From positions 87,889-151,888 of the forward strand of contig JBBQWR010000006.1 in the NCBI GenBank assembly GCA_038210495.1: a stretch of 64,000 bases of DNA. Reading direction: 5' to 3'. The notes beneath the pieces were generated by a model. The model saw nothing but the letters and a program-made list of their open reading frames with translations. It searched no databases and was not told the DNA's origin. This stretch comes from JBBQWR01 sp038210495 (GTDB lineage: Bacteria; Planctomycetota; Planctomycetia; Pirellulales; DATAWG01). Shown here in pieces: positions 53,527 to 61,316 of the stretch; the first letter of the stretch is position 1; the number at the start of each line of letters is the position of its first letter. The position numbers and the translations under genes were made by a program.

Positions 53527-55500
53527 TTACCTCGCCTGCAATCGAAACAAATGCCCCGGCACGGCGTGCGGCGACAAATCGACCCAGCCGCGTGGTCCCT
53601 GCCAGTCGTACCGCTTGCCACTTAGCAGGTCCTCCATTTCATACGGCCGATCCCCAGCGATGCCCCACTTCGCCAGCGGCAACTCGACCGTCCCGGCATG
53701 CGTATGATACGGGTCGAGATTCACGATGGCGATGAGGATATTCCTGTTGTCGCTGGTTCGCTTGCTGTAGGCGATCAACTGCTCGCTATCGATCGGATGA
53801 AATTCGAGATTGGCGTCGCTCTGCAGAGCCCGATTCTCGCGCCGGGCGCGATTGATCTTGCCGATAAATTCGCTCAAGCTCTCGGGCCGATCGAGCTGCC
53901 AAGAAATGACCTCGTATTTCTCGGAATTGAGATACTCCTCGCTGTGCGGTTCGCGGGACGTGGACAGGCAAAGCTCAAACGGCGGACCGTAAATGCCATA
54001 ATTCGCCCCCAACGTCGCCGCCAACAGCACCCGGGCCATGAACGCCGCTCGCTGCCCCGACTGCAAATACTCCGGCAAAATATCCGGCGTGTTGGGCCAA
54101 AGATTTCCGTGAAAGAAATCGCGAATCGCCGGCGCGGCGATCTCCTCCAAATACTCGGTCAATTCTTGCTTTGTGTTCCGCCAACTGAAGTACGTGTACG
54201 ACTGGGTGAACCCCATTTTCGCCAACCGATACATGATCTTCGGCCGCGTGAATGCCTCGGCTAGGAATAGGACCTCGGGATGGCGCTCCTTAACCGTGCG
54301 AATCATCCATTCCCAAAACGGCAGCGCCTTCGTGTGGGGATTGTCGACGCGAAAAATCTTCACCCCTTGCTCAATCCAAAACAGCACGACGCTCCGCAGT
54401 TCTTCCCACAGCGCATGCCAGTCGGATGTCTCAAAATCGAACGGATAAATATCCTGATACTTTTTTGGCGGGTTCTCCGCGTACTGAATCGTGCCGTCCG
54501 GGCGGCTCCGGAACCAGTCGGGATGCTCCTTCACATAGGGATGATCCGGCGAGCACTGATAGGCAACGTCGAGCGCGATTTCGATGCCCCGCGAACCGGC
54601 GGCCGACACGAGCTGTCGAAAATCGGCCAGCGTGCCGAGCTCTTTCAGCACGCCTTTATGGCCCCCATCCGGGGCGCCGATCGCCCAGGGGCTACCGACA
54701 TCGGCCGGCTGCGCGGTCGTGGCATTGTTCTTGCCCTTGCGAAAAGCGGCGCCGATCGGATGAATGGGGGGCAGATAGAGAACGTCAAAACCCATCCCAG
54801 CGATATACGGCAGACGAGCTTGCACGTCGGCTAGCGAGCCGTGCTTGCCCGCCGTCGTCGAGGTCGACCGAGGAAACAATTCGTACCAGGCGCTGAATCT
54901 CGCCCGCTCGCGATCGACGACCACTTCGAGCGGGGGATCGAGTGTCGTGGCCAGGCTCAAATCCGGATAGCGCTCCATGAGATCGACCAGCGCCCGGTCG
55001 TCGGCCAGCCGTGCTCGGTCGGTCGCCGGAGTTTTTGTTTTCTCGCCCCGCAGCAGCGTCGCGAATTCGGCCAGTCTCTCGGCATCGGCGCCCTTCGCGC
55101 GAGCGGCCGCCGCCTCGACCAGTTCGGCGCCGATGAGCAGATCGACGCTTACGTCGCTATGGGCCGCGATGCGTTTGGTCAGATCGTGTCGCCACGTTTG
55201 ATACCGATCGACCCAACCGCGCAAGGCGTATTCATACCGCCCGATCTGGCCAACGGTGAATGAGCCCCTCCAACGGTCGTTGTTCAGAAACTGAAGCGGC
55301 GCCTGCGACCACGAGCTCGCGCCTTGCCGGCGGTAGAGCAGCACGGCCCGCACCTCATCGTGACCGTCGCCAAAAATATCGGCTTCGACCTCGACCACGT
55401 CCCCTTGCGTCCGCTTAAGCGGCCATTGCCCACCATCGACCACGGGTCGAATCCCCTCGATGGCCACCCGCCGCCGCCCCAAATCCGCATCCTGCGTCAT
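53527..55500 (-). CDS. glgE: Alpha-1,4-glucan:maltose-1-phosphate maltosyltransferase GlgE
   Basis: 657 residues. N-terminal DUF3416 beta domain (1-200), then a GH13 barrel: YELFPRS, FDVLYLPPIHPIG, LDVAYQCSPDHPY, nucleophile Asp386 in KIFRVDNPHTKAL, acid/base Glu415 in LFLAEAFTRP. These match GlgE exactly. The enzyme extends alpha-1,4-glucan with maltosyl units from maltose 1-phosphate. Maltokinase follows 30 bases downstream, so the two-step pathway is encoded in one unit. The substrate supply (trehalose or maltose) cannot be told. Confidence 0.96.
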   Translation of the reverse strand: MTQDADLGRRRVAIEGIRPVVDGGQWPLKRTQGDVVEVEADIFGDGHDEVRAVLLYRRQGASSWSQAPLQFLNNDRWRGSFTVGQIGRYEYALRGWVDRYQTWRHDLTKRIAAHSDVSVDLLIGAELVEAAAARAKGADAERLAEFATLLRGEKTKTPATDRARLADDRALVDLMERYPDLSLATTLDPPLEVVVDRERARFSAWYELFPRSTSTTAGKHGSLADVQARLPYIAGMGFDVLYLPPIHPIGAAFRKGKNNATTAQPADVGSPWAIGAPDGGHKGVLKELGTLADFRQLVSAAGSRGIEIALDVAYQCSPDHPYVKEHPDWFRSRPDGTIQYAENPPKKYQDIYPFDFETSDWHALWEELRSVVLFWIEQGVKIFRVDNPHTKALPFWEWMIRTVKERHPEVLFLAEAFTRPKIMYRLAKMGFTQSYTYFSWRNTKQELTEYLEEIAAPAIRDFFHGNLWPNTPDILPEYLQSGQRAAFMARVLLAATLGANYGIYGPPFELCLSTSREPHSEEYLNSEKYEVISWQLDRPESLSEFIGKINRARRENRALQSDANLEFHPIDSEQLIAYSKRTSDNRNILIAIVNLDPYHTHAGTVELPLAKWGIAGDRPYEMEDLLSGKRYDWQGPRGWVDLSPHAVPGHLFRLQAR

Positions 55501-55657
55501 AGCATCCTCAAAAATCAGCCGCTCGCCGGTGGCGACGTTTTGTCAACCAATCACAATTTCAAATGTTTCGCGGAGGATCAAGGTCGTCGTATAGATCCAT
55601 CTCGGGATCATCCCTACCCGCGCGGCGGGCAAATTGTTGCAATCTCGCACGACTCGT

Positions 55658-55882
55658 TCACTCGGCATCCAATTGCCAGAACCGATCCGCAGTTAACCCC
55701 GCCCTTCGGATGATCCCGTTGAGGGTTCCGATCTTGATATCTCGCCCGGCATGCACGGGAACCGCAACGGTTCCGGGGTGGCCGTCGCGGAGCATGATAT
55801 GGTGACTGCCCTTCGATCGCACAACCTGAAATCCGGCCTTCTGCAAGATGCGTATAACTTCCCTCCCCTTGAGCGAGCGCAT
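55658..55882 (-). CDS. hicA: HicA family mRNA interferase toxin
   Basis: 74 residues. KGREVIRILQKAGFQVVRSK then GSHHIMLRDG is the HicA dsRBD-like fold with the catalytic histidine in GSHHIM, followed by VPVHAGRDIKIGTLNGIIRR. It cuts mRNA when free of HicB. It is placed directly after hicB (one base between stop and start), and the gene order is hicB then hicA on the minus strand. Confidence 0.92.
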   Translation of the reverse strand: MRSLKGREVIRILQKAGFQVVRSKGSHHIMLRDGHPGTVAVPVHAGRDIKIGTLNGIIRRAGLTADRFWQLDAE

Positions 55883-55883
55883 C

Positions 55884-56213
55884 CTACAGTCTCACAACGA
55901 TCCATCGCTCTAGCGATCCGGCCGGGCGGGGCACATCGACACCTCCCCAAGGAATTTGCCGATTTGCTTCGCGATAATAGGAGAGGGTCTCGCGGAACGA
56001 GTCGCCCATGTTGTCGAGAGCCTCTTTCTCCGTGTCGCCCTCGCTGATAACGCCCAGCAAATTCAAGCAGTGGGCTGAAAATCCAACATCTTCGGGGCAC
56101 AACAGCACCCGGCACCGATACGCGGTTGCAGGCTCGAATTGGCTAAACGCGGTGTTTGAAATGTCATAAGGAGAATCGCAATTGACGAGGACATTATTAG
56201 ATGGGACGCTCAT
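55884..56213 (-). CDS. hicB: HicB-type antitoxin
   Basis: 109 residues. YRCRVLLCPEDVGFSAHCLN then LLGVISEGDTEKEALDNMGD is the HicB partial-RNase H fold with the EGDTxxEA turn. FRETLSYYREANRQIPW is the family helix. It binds HicA. No clear C-terminal DNA-binding domain is seen, so autoregulation may use the N-terminal 35 residues (SNNVLVNCDSPYDISNTAFS), which are unusually long for HicB. Confidence 0.85.
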   Translation of the reverse strand: MSVPSNNVLVNCDSPYDISNTAFSQFEPATAYRCRVLLCPEDVGFSAHCLNLLGVISEGDTEKEALDNMGDSFRETLSYYREANRQIPWGGVDVPRPAGSLERWIVVRL

Positions 56214-56228
56214 GGGAATTCCTCATTT

Positions 56229-56693
56229 TCACAATAGCTCTATCGCCTTGACGCGATAGGTGCCAATCGGTTCTTCGTCGCACAGCAACTCCGCCGCATA
56301 CATTCCGGGCTCCGGCACAACGAGTAGGGGCAGCTTCAAAACGACCTCCACTGTCGCGGTCGGGTCATTGCAATTCACATCGCAATCGATTTTGAAAAGC
56401 ACCCCGTTGTCGGACAAATTTACAAATTGAAGGGTAACGTGGGTGGGTCCGCGGACGCTCGTCATGCTGATATATGCCGACGGCGATCCCTGAATAAAAG
56501 CAGGAATTGCTTGATGCGGTCCCTGGGGCTGTCCAGGATTTTCACGATGAACTTCTGCGATATCGCGTTTCTTGACATGCAGCACATGGAAGATACCGGC
56601 TACGACTTTTCTTCCAGCCTGTCGATCGTCGTAAACATTGTCAGCCAGCAAGAGCGCTTGCAGAATCGGTTTCACGAATGGCTCCAAGCGCAA
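56229..56693 (-). CDS. DUF6941-like hypothetical protein
   Basis: 154 residues. The LLADNVYDDRQAGRKVVAGI then FHVL opening and a beta-sandwich-like remainder (VTLQFVNLSDNGVLFKIDCD, LKLPLLVVPEPGMYAAELLC) match proteins I remember as DUF6941, a small planctomycete/proteobacterial family of unknown role. No signal peptide. Its stop is 15 bases from the hicB start, but they do not look functionally linked. Confidence 0.65.
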   Translation of the reverse strand: MRLEPFVKPILQALLLADNVYDDRQAGRKVVAGIFHVLHVKKRDIAEVHRENPGQPQGPHQAIPAFIQGSPSAYISMTSVRGPTHVTLQFVNLSDNGVLFKIDCDVNCNDPTATVEVVLKLPLLVVPEPGMYAAELLCDEEPIGTYRVKAIELL

Positions 56694-57057
56694 AAAACGA
56701 GCCGCTACCGTTCGGTGCGGCCGCGATCAGTTCCATGTGTCTTGGCAATTTCCGAACCGACCCGCTAATCCGTGCCAGCGGAAATCCAGCACCATCTCAA
56801 ATCCAACGATCGGGGCGTTAGGCGGAATGGCTCTTCGCCAAGCCAGTTTACCAAATTGCGGCCATCAGCACAAATTATAAATGACTATTTTCAGAAGTCG
56901 AGGTTCATGCTTGCCCGTGCTCCTCGATTACTTACCGTGGCAAAAAAGCCACGACAATGATGAAGTAGTCAAAAGTCGACAACTGATTGGTCCGTTAAAC
57001 CGCAATCCGACGGCCCTTTGACATTCCTATCCAAGACCGCTAGACTGCGGCCGTTGT
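56694..57057. other. Intergenic region without a recognised gene, upstream of the riboswitch
   Basis: 364 bases between the divergent DUF6941 gene and the riboswitch. ORFs here have no family features. The promoter for the riboswitch transcript should lie in 56950-57050, but no convincing motif pair was picked. Confidence 0.5.
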
Positions 57058-57262
57058 GCGTTGGTGGTCGGTCGCGCGTTTTTCACGAGCGGTCGACAAA
57101 TAACAGGGAACTCCGGTGCGATTCCGGGACGGCCCCGCCGCTGTATCCGAACATCAAGCAGTCCGCCCATCTGAAAGCGCCATTGTTCTCGTCGGCCCTC
57201 CGGCCGCCGGGAATGAGAAGGCCAGGCCGGCTGAGTTCGGTAGTCAGAAGACCTACCAACGC
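57058..57262 (+). ncRNA. Cobalamin (adenosylcobalamin-type) riboswitch
   Basis: A closing stem P1, GCGTTGGT (57058-57065) with ACCAACGC (57255-57262), is a perfect 8-bp match. Inside lies the conserved core AACAGGGAACTCCGGTGCGA then TTCCGGGACGGCCCCGCC and GCTGTA (57102-57145). Near the 3' end is the B12 box AGTCAGAAGACCTACC (57242-57257). All these match the Cobalamin riboswitch pattern in order and spacing. A hairpin (CAGaCGTTCG...CGAACGCTG, 57272-57297) follows, without a T-tract. The next gene on this strand is a pilin-like DUF1559 protein, not a B12 gene. Confidence 0.93.
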
Positions 57263-57453
57263 GGTTGCGTGCAGACGTTCGCGAGGGACGAACGCTGACG
57301 ACGTGGTTAGTTGCCGTTGATCCGCTCGTGGAGTTTCGCCGCGCGATCCGTTCGCGTTGCCTACGTTCTCGTACGAATTGTCCGCCAGCCGTCGCGATTC
57401 CCCAGATCGCCGCCGCGCGGACTCAACAGCAGCGCTTGAATCGACCGACGCGG

Positions 57454-58299
57454 ATGGCAAGTTCACGGCGCCCCGGCTTCACGCTCGTCGAATTGCTGAC
57501 GGTCATTGCGATCGTCGGCATTCTCATTGCGCTGCTGCTACCGGCCGTGCAATCGACCCGCGAGGCGGCGCGGCGGGTGAGTTGCGCCAACAATCTGCAC
57601 CAAATCGGCGTGGGGCTATTGAATCATCACAACGCCAAGAGGCACTTCCCCGCCGGTCTGATCGATCGTCGCACGGCCCAAAAGCCCAACGCCCGGCAGC
57701 TTGCCTGGAGCGTGTTCTTGCTCCCCTTTATCGAGGAGCAGGCGACGTGGAAAAAATTTCACACCGACCTTGCCTACATCGACCCGGCCAATCTGCCCGC
57801 CGCGAGCCAAGTGATCTCGATCTATTGCTGCCCGAGCGCCGGCCGGATCGCGGCGATGCGGGTCGGCAATCTCACCGGCGATCGCAAGCGGCTCGGATTC
57901 AACAAAGCGACCGACTGGATGGCCACGATCGACTATGGCGGCATGTTCGGATGGACCGGCCCGGGCTATGCATTCATGAACGGCGTAATGGTCTGGGAAA
58001 CGCCCACGAGCATCGCCCAGATTCCCGGGGGAACGTCGCACGTCATCCTCGTCGCCGAGGACACGGGCCGCGATTGGACGATGACCGGCGAATGGGCCAA
58101 CGGCGGCAATATCTTCGATCAAACCGGCCCCATCAATATCCAGCAATACAACGAAATGTGGAGCGATCATCCGGGCGGAGTTTATGTGCTGATGTGCGAC
58201 GGCTCCGTGCATTTCGTTAACGAATCGATCGCGACGGACGTTCTCGCGCCGCTCTGCACCAAGCAGGGGGGCGATCCCAAACTACTGGCTGAGAAGTAA
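57454..58299 (+). CDS. DUF1559 protein with type IV pilin-like N-terminus, downstream of B12 riboswitch
   Basis: 281 residues from ATG 57454 (MASSRRPGFTLVELLTVIAI); the longer frame from 57265 is the riboswitch tail read through. The GFTLVELL prepilin cleavage/methylation site and following hydrophobic helix are intact, then REAARRVSCANNLHQIGVGL and the DUF1559 body (NARQLAWSVFLLPFIEEQ, CCPSAGR, ending LMCDGSVHFV). Proteins of this family are thought to be surface-exposed pseudopilins of planctomycetes, role unknown. Its leader carries a cobalamin riboswitch, so B12 should control it. Confidence 0.93.
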   Translation: MASSRRPGFTLVELLTVIAIVGILIALLLPAVQSTREAARRVSCANNLHQIGVGLLNHHNAKRHFPAGLIDRRTAQKPNARQLAWSVFLLPFIEEQATWKKFHTDLAYIDPANLPAASQVISIYCCPSAGRIAAMRVGNLTGDRKRLGFNKATDWMATIDYGGMFGWTGPGYAFMNGVMVWETPTSIAQIPGGTSHVILVAEDTGRDWTMTGEWANGGNIFDQTGPINIQQYNEMWSDHPGGVYVLMCDGSVHFVNESIATDVLAPLCTKQGGDPKLLAEK

Positions 58300-58373
58300 C
58301 ATTCCGCGGCAATCGACAATCGATGGCCGATCCAATCGGCCTTGGCCACTCAATCCATTAAGGAACTCGCTGC

Positions 58374-60443
58374 ATGACCATTCGTATTTCGACACTAGTG
58401 GCGGCCGTGGCCCTCGTATTCGCGATTGCCGGCGATCGGGCGTTTGCGGCAATATTTCCGAATCCCGTAGCGACGAGTATCACGTTGCCGGCGCCCGTAA
58501 ATGCGTTTTCCACGAGCGTCCGCTATGGCCCCGACGGTCTGCTCTGTGCCTGGGACGGCCATCAGGTTTGGCGTCAGACCTCACTCAATGGCGGCGATTT
58601 CGCCGTCTTTGGAACCGTCAACACGGGAGGCGCCGATGCGGGTCCGATCAACTTCTCTCGGGATGGCAGCACGCTGCTGATCGGCGACGGCGCCGGTGGA
58701 TTTGACTCCGGTAGCAACGGGCTTGTCTACACGCTACCCGCCAGCGGAGGCGTCACCAGCACGTCAGTCGGCACGGTCGCGTTCAACAACGACTTTATTC
58801 CGCTGGCGTCCACTTCGACATTGCTCGGCGCGGCTACGAAGTTTTATGTAGATCGCGGCCTAAATTATTCTGGCGCCGCAAGCGAGGTGGATATATTCGA
58901 CTTTTCGGATCATTCCGCGACGCCCATCGTGACGAACATCCCCGGCGCCAGTGCCTCGATGGCGATGGACAAGTCAACGGACAACCAGTATCGGCTTTAT
59001 GTGGACGTCGGCTACGACGGCGTCACCGGACGAACCGGAGAAATTCGACGTTTCACCACCGCGCAATTGGACGCTCCCTTCAGCATCACTCCATTCGTTC
59101 CACTGAATTTCAACGATGGCGAGTTGATCAACAACTCTCCGAACAATAGCGGGGCCGGCATGTTCGTCGACGCCCGGGGCAATCTGTTTGTCGGCGGCGG
59201 CAGCGGCGTGACGGTATTCAACAGCGCGGGCGTGGGCCAAATTTACTCAACCGGCGCCTACTCGACCGTCTCCTACAACCGGCTGAACGATCAGTTCGCG
59301 TTGTACGGCTTCGGCACGCCCGTTTCGGTTTACAACGCCATCGATTTTCGGCCCCCCGTTTCCTGGAACGTCGATGCCTCGGGCGCCTGGTCCGACGGCC
59401 CGAAATGGAATACATCGACGGCCCCCAATGGCATCGACCAAGTCGTCGTGCTGCCCGGCAAAACCACGGCGACCACGACGATCACGCTTGCAGGGGCTGT
59501 CACGCTAGGCGAGCTTACGTTCGATAGCGGCAAGTCCTACAAGGTCGCCGGCTCGAGTTCGCTCACCATGCAAGCCAGCAGCGGCAATGCACAACTGGCC
59601 GTGAACAGTGGCCAACACGAAATTTCCGCTCCGCTGGCGTTGGCCTCCACGACCGACGTGAACGTGGCCAACGCGACCGATCAACTCACGCTGAGCGGCG
59701 GGCTAAGCGGCGCCGGCGGACTCAATAAAAACGGCGCCGGCGCGCTGATCGTCCAAGCCGCCAACACTTATCGGGGAGACACCACCGTCAACTCCGGCAC
59801 GCTGCAATTCGCCGTCACCTCGGGCGTCAGCAGCGTCACGGCCGGCGCCACGGTGACCATCGCGAAGGATGCCACGCTCGAACTTGCGGGAACCGTCTCG
59901 GCGCTCGGCGTGACGGGCGGCGCCAAAGCCCACATCATCAACGGCAGCGCCTCCGGCGGCCTCGTCGTGTCCAGCGGCAATCAAGTCGTCGGCGGCATCG
60001 ACGGAACGGGAACCACCACCGTCGCCGAAGATAGCCAACTGACGGTCGACCATATCGTTCAAGGCGCCCTAATAATCAACGGCCAAGCGGGCCATCCCGG
60101 CCTGTTAACGATCGCGCCGTCGAATTTTTCCGTGGGCACGTTGGAAGCTAGTCAACTCAATCCGGGTCTGACGTCCCGCGTTCTGGCATCGCCGCGATCG
60201 ATCCAATTCCCCTTGTCCAACGCACGGGAATTGCTCGCCAGCAACTCGCAGTTCGCCGCATCAGCGTCCAGCGGCTTCTCATCGAACGCGCAATTCAGCG
60301 ACGGCTTGGCGATTGTGCCCGAGCCGACCACAATGGCGCTGGCGCTCATCGGATCGGCGGCGCTTACCATCTTAGCCTCGAAACGAAAAACCAACGCCAC
60401 CGATCGGCGACTCACGATACGCCATGTCCGTTCACGAGCATAA
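58374..60443 (+). CDS. Exported PEP-CTERM protein with autotransporter-associated beta-strand repeat
   Basis: 689 residues. Signal peptide (ALVFAIAGDRAFAA). The first 320 residues look like a beta-propeller (FSTSVRYGPDGLLCAWDGHQ, FSRDGSTLLIGDGAGGFDSG). About residues 330-480 hold WNVDASGAWSDGPKWNT and GGLNKNGAGALIVQAANTYR then GDTTVNSGTLQF, the autotransporter-associated beta-strand repeat. The C-terminus is VPEPTTMALALIGSAALTIL then ASKRK, a PEP-CTERM anchor, with 17 extra residues overlapping the next gene. It starts 74 bases after the riboswitch-controlled DUF1559 gene and is likely in the same transcript. Confidence 0.9.
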   Translation: MTIRISTLVAAVALVFAIAGDRAFAAIFPNPVATSITLPAPVNAFSTSVRYGPDGLLCAWDGHQVWRQTSLNGGDFAVFGTVNTGGADAGPINFSRDGSTLLIGDGAGGFDSGSNGLVYTLPASGGVTSTSVGTVAFNNDFIPLASTSTLLGAATKFYVDRGLNYSGAASEVDIFDFSDHSATPIVTNIPGASASMAMDKSTDNQYRLYVDVGYDGVTGRTGEIRRFTTAQLDAPFSITPFVPLNFNDGELINNSPNNSGAGMFVDARGNLFVGGGSGVTVFNSAGVGQIYSTGAYSTVSYNRLNDQFALYGFGTPVSVYNAIDFRPPVSWNVDASGAWSDGPKWNTSTAPNGIDQVVVLPGKTTATTTITLAGAVTLGELTFDSGKSYKVAGSSSLTMQASSGNAQLAVNSGQHEISAPLALASTTDVNVANATDQLTLSGGLSGAGGLNKNGAGALIVQAANTYRGDTTVNSGTLQFAVTSGVSSVTAGATVTIAKDATLELAGTVSALGVTGGAKAHIINGSASGGLVVSSGNQVVGGIDGTGTTTVAEDSQLTVDHIVQGALIINGQAGHPGLLTIAPSNFSVGTLEASQLNPGLTSRVLASPRSIQFPLSNARELLASNSQFAASASSGFSSNAQFSDGLAIVPEPTTMALALIGSAALTILASKRKTNATDRRLTIRHVRSRA

Positions 60444-61224
60444 TCGCCGCGCTTGGGACGCCCTCGTCCGCAGCCAACAGCGATTCACGCGCCCGGCCGA
60501 CAATGCCGATTTCGCCGATCCGCTCGCGGCGGTCGACGGCGCGGGCTGGCTCGGCGGTTCGATCGCTGGCAAGCGCGTGTTATGCTTGGCGGCGGGCGGC
60601 GGGCGGCAGAGCGCGCTCTACGCCACCGCCGGCGCGATCGTCACGGTCGTCGATCTCAGCCCTGCGATGCTTGCGCTCGATCGGCAAGTCGCCACCGAGC
60701 GACGGCTCTCTGTGCGAACCGTCGAGGCCTCGATGGACGATCTATCGATGCTCGCCGCCGCGGAGTTCGACATCGTCGTGCAGCCCGTGAGCACCTGTTA
60801 TGTGGCCGATATCGCCGCCGTCTACCGCGAAGTCGCTCGGGTCGCAAAACCCGGCGGGCTGTATATCAGTCAGCACAAACAGCCCGCGAGTATGCAAGCC
60901 TCGGTCGAACCCTCGGCCGGCGGTTACGAACTCCTCGAGCCCTATTATCGCGAGAATCCGCTGCCGGCCGTCGAGGGCAGCCCCCATCGCGAGCTGGGCA
61001 CACTCGAGTTCCTGCACCGCTGGGAGCAACTGCTCGGTGGAATGTGCCGAGCCGGTTTCGCGATCGAAGATCTCTTCGAGCCAGTCCACGGCGATCCCCA
61101 GGCGGCCGTCGGCTCCTTCGGCCATCGCAGTCTGTACGTCCCGCCTTACGTGCGAATCAAAGCCCGCCGTACCGGCCAGCAGACGGAACCGTCAGCAAAG
61201 TCGCCACTCTGGACGCCCACGTAG
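60424..61224 (+). CDS. Class I SAM-dependent methyltransferase
   Basis: 266 residues. The SAM loop is VLCLAAGGGRQSALYATAGA (the usual G-x-G-x-G region), then VTVVDLSPAMLALDRQ and, after a helix, FDIVVQPVSTCYVADIAAVY and AKPGGLYISQHKQPAS. Fits the small-molecule methyltransferase class, and the substrate cannot be told. The first codons overlap the end of the PEP-CTERM gene by 20 bases. The stop codon TAG (61222-61224) is inside the left arm of a family B repeat. Confidence 0.88.
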   Translation: MSVHEHNRRAWDALVRSQQRFTRPADNADFADPLAAVDGAGWLGGSIAGKRVLCLAAGGGRQSALYATAGAIVTVVDLSPAMLALDRQVATERRLSVRTVEASMDDLSMLAAAEFDIVVQPVSTCYVADIAAVYREVARVAKPGGLYISQHKQPASMQASVEPSAGGYELLEPYYRENPLPAVEGSPHRELGTLEFLHRWEQLLGGMCRAGFAIEDLFEPVHGDPQAAVGSFGHRSLYVPPYVRIKARRTGQQTEPSAKSPLWTPT

Positions 61225-61313
61225 GTCAGGCATCCTGCCTGACGCGGCGCGCGGCCTGCTTCCCATTTGCGGCTATGAGAACCACTCGCCGTCAGGCAGG
61301 ATGCCTGACCTAC
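61221..61313. repeat. Inverted repeat family B copy 2, between convergent genes
   Basis: Left arm 61221-61243 (GTAGGTCAGGCATCCTGCCT...) and right arm 61291-61313 are perfect 23-base reverse complements, 47 bases apart. It spans nearly the whole gap between the convergent methyltransferase and purF, a position suited to a two-way terminator. Confidence 0.88.
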
Positions 61314-61316
61314 GGG

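Noticed and set aside
57265..57453. Longer N-terminus of the DUF1559 protein starting at 57265
   Set aside because: This part overlaps the riboswitch tail and its hairpin, and the prepilin motif must lie close to the N-terminus, so the ATG at 57454 is preferred.
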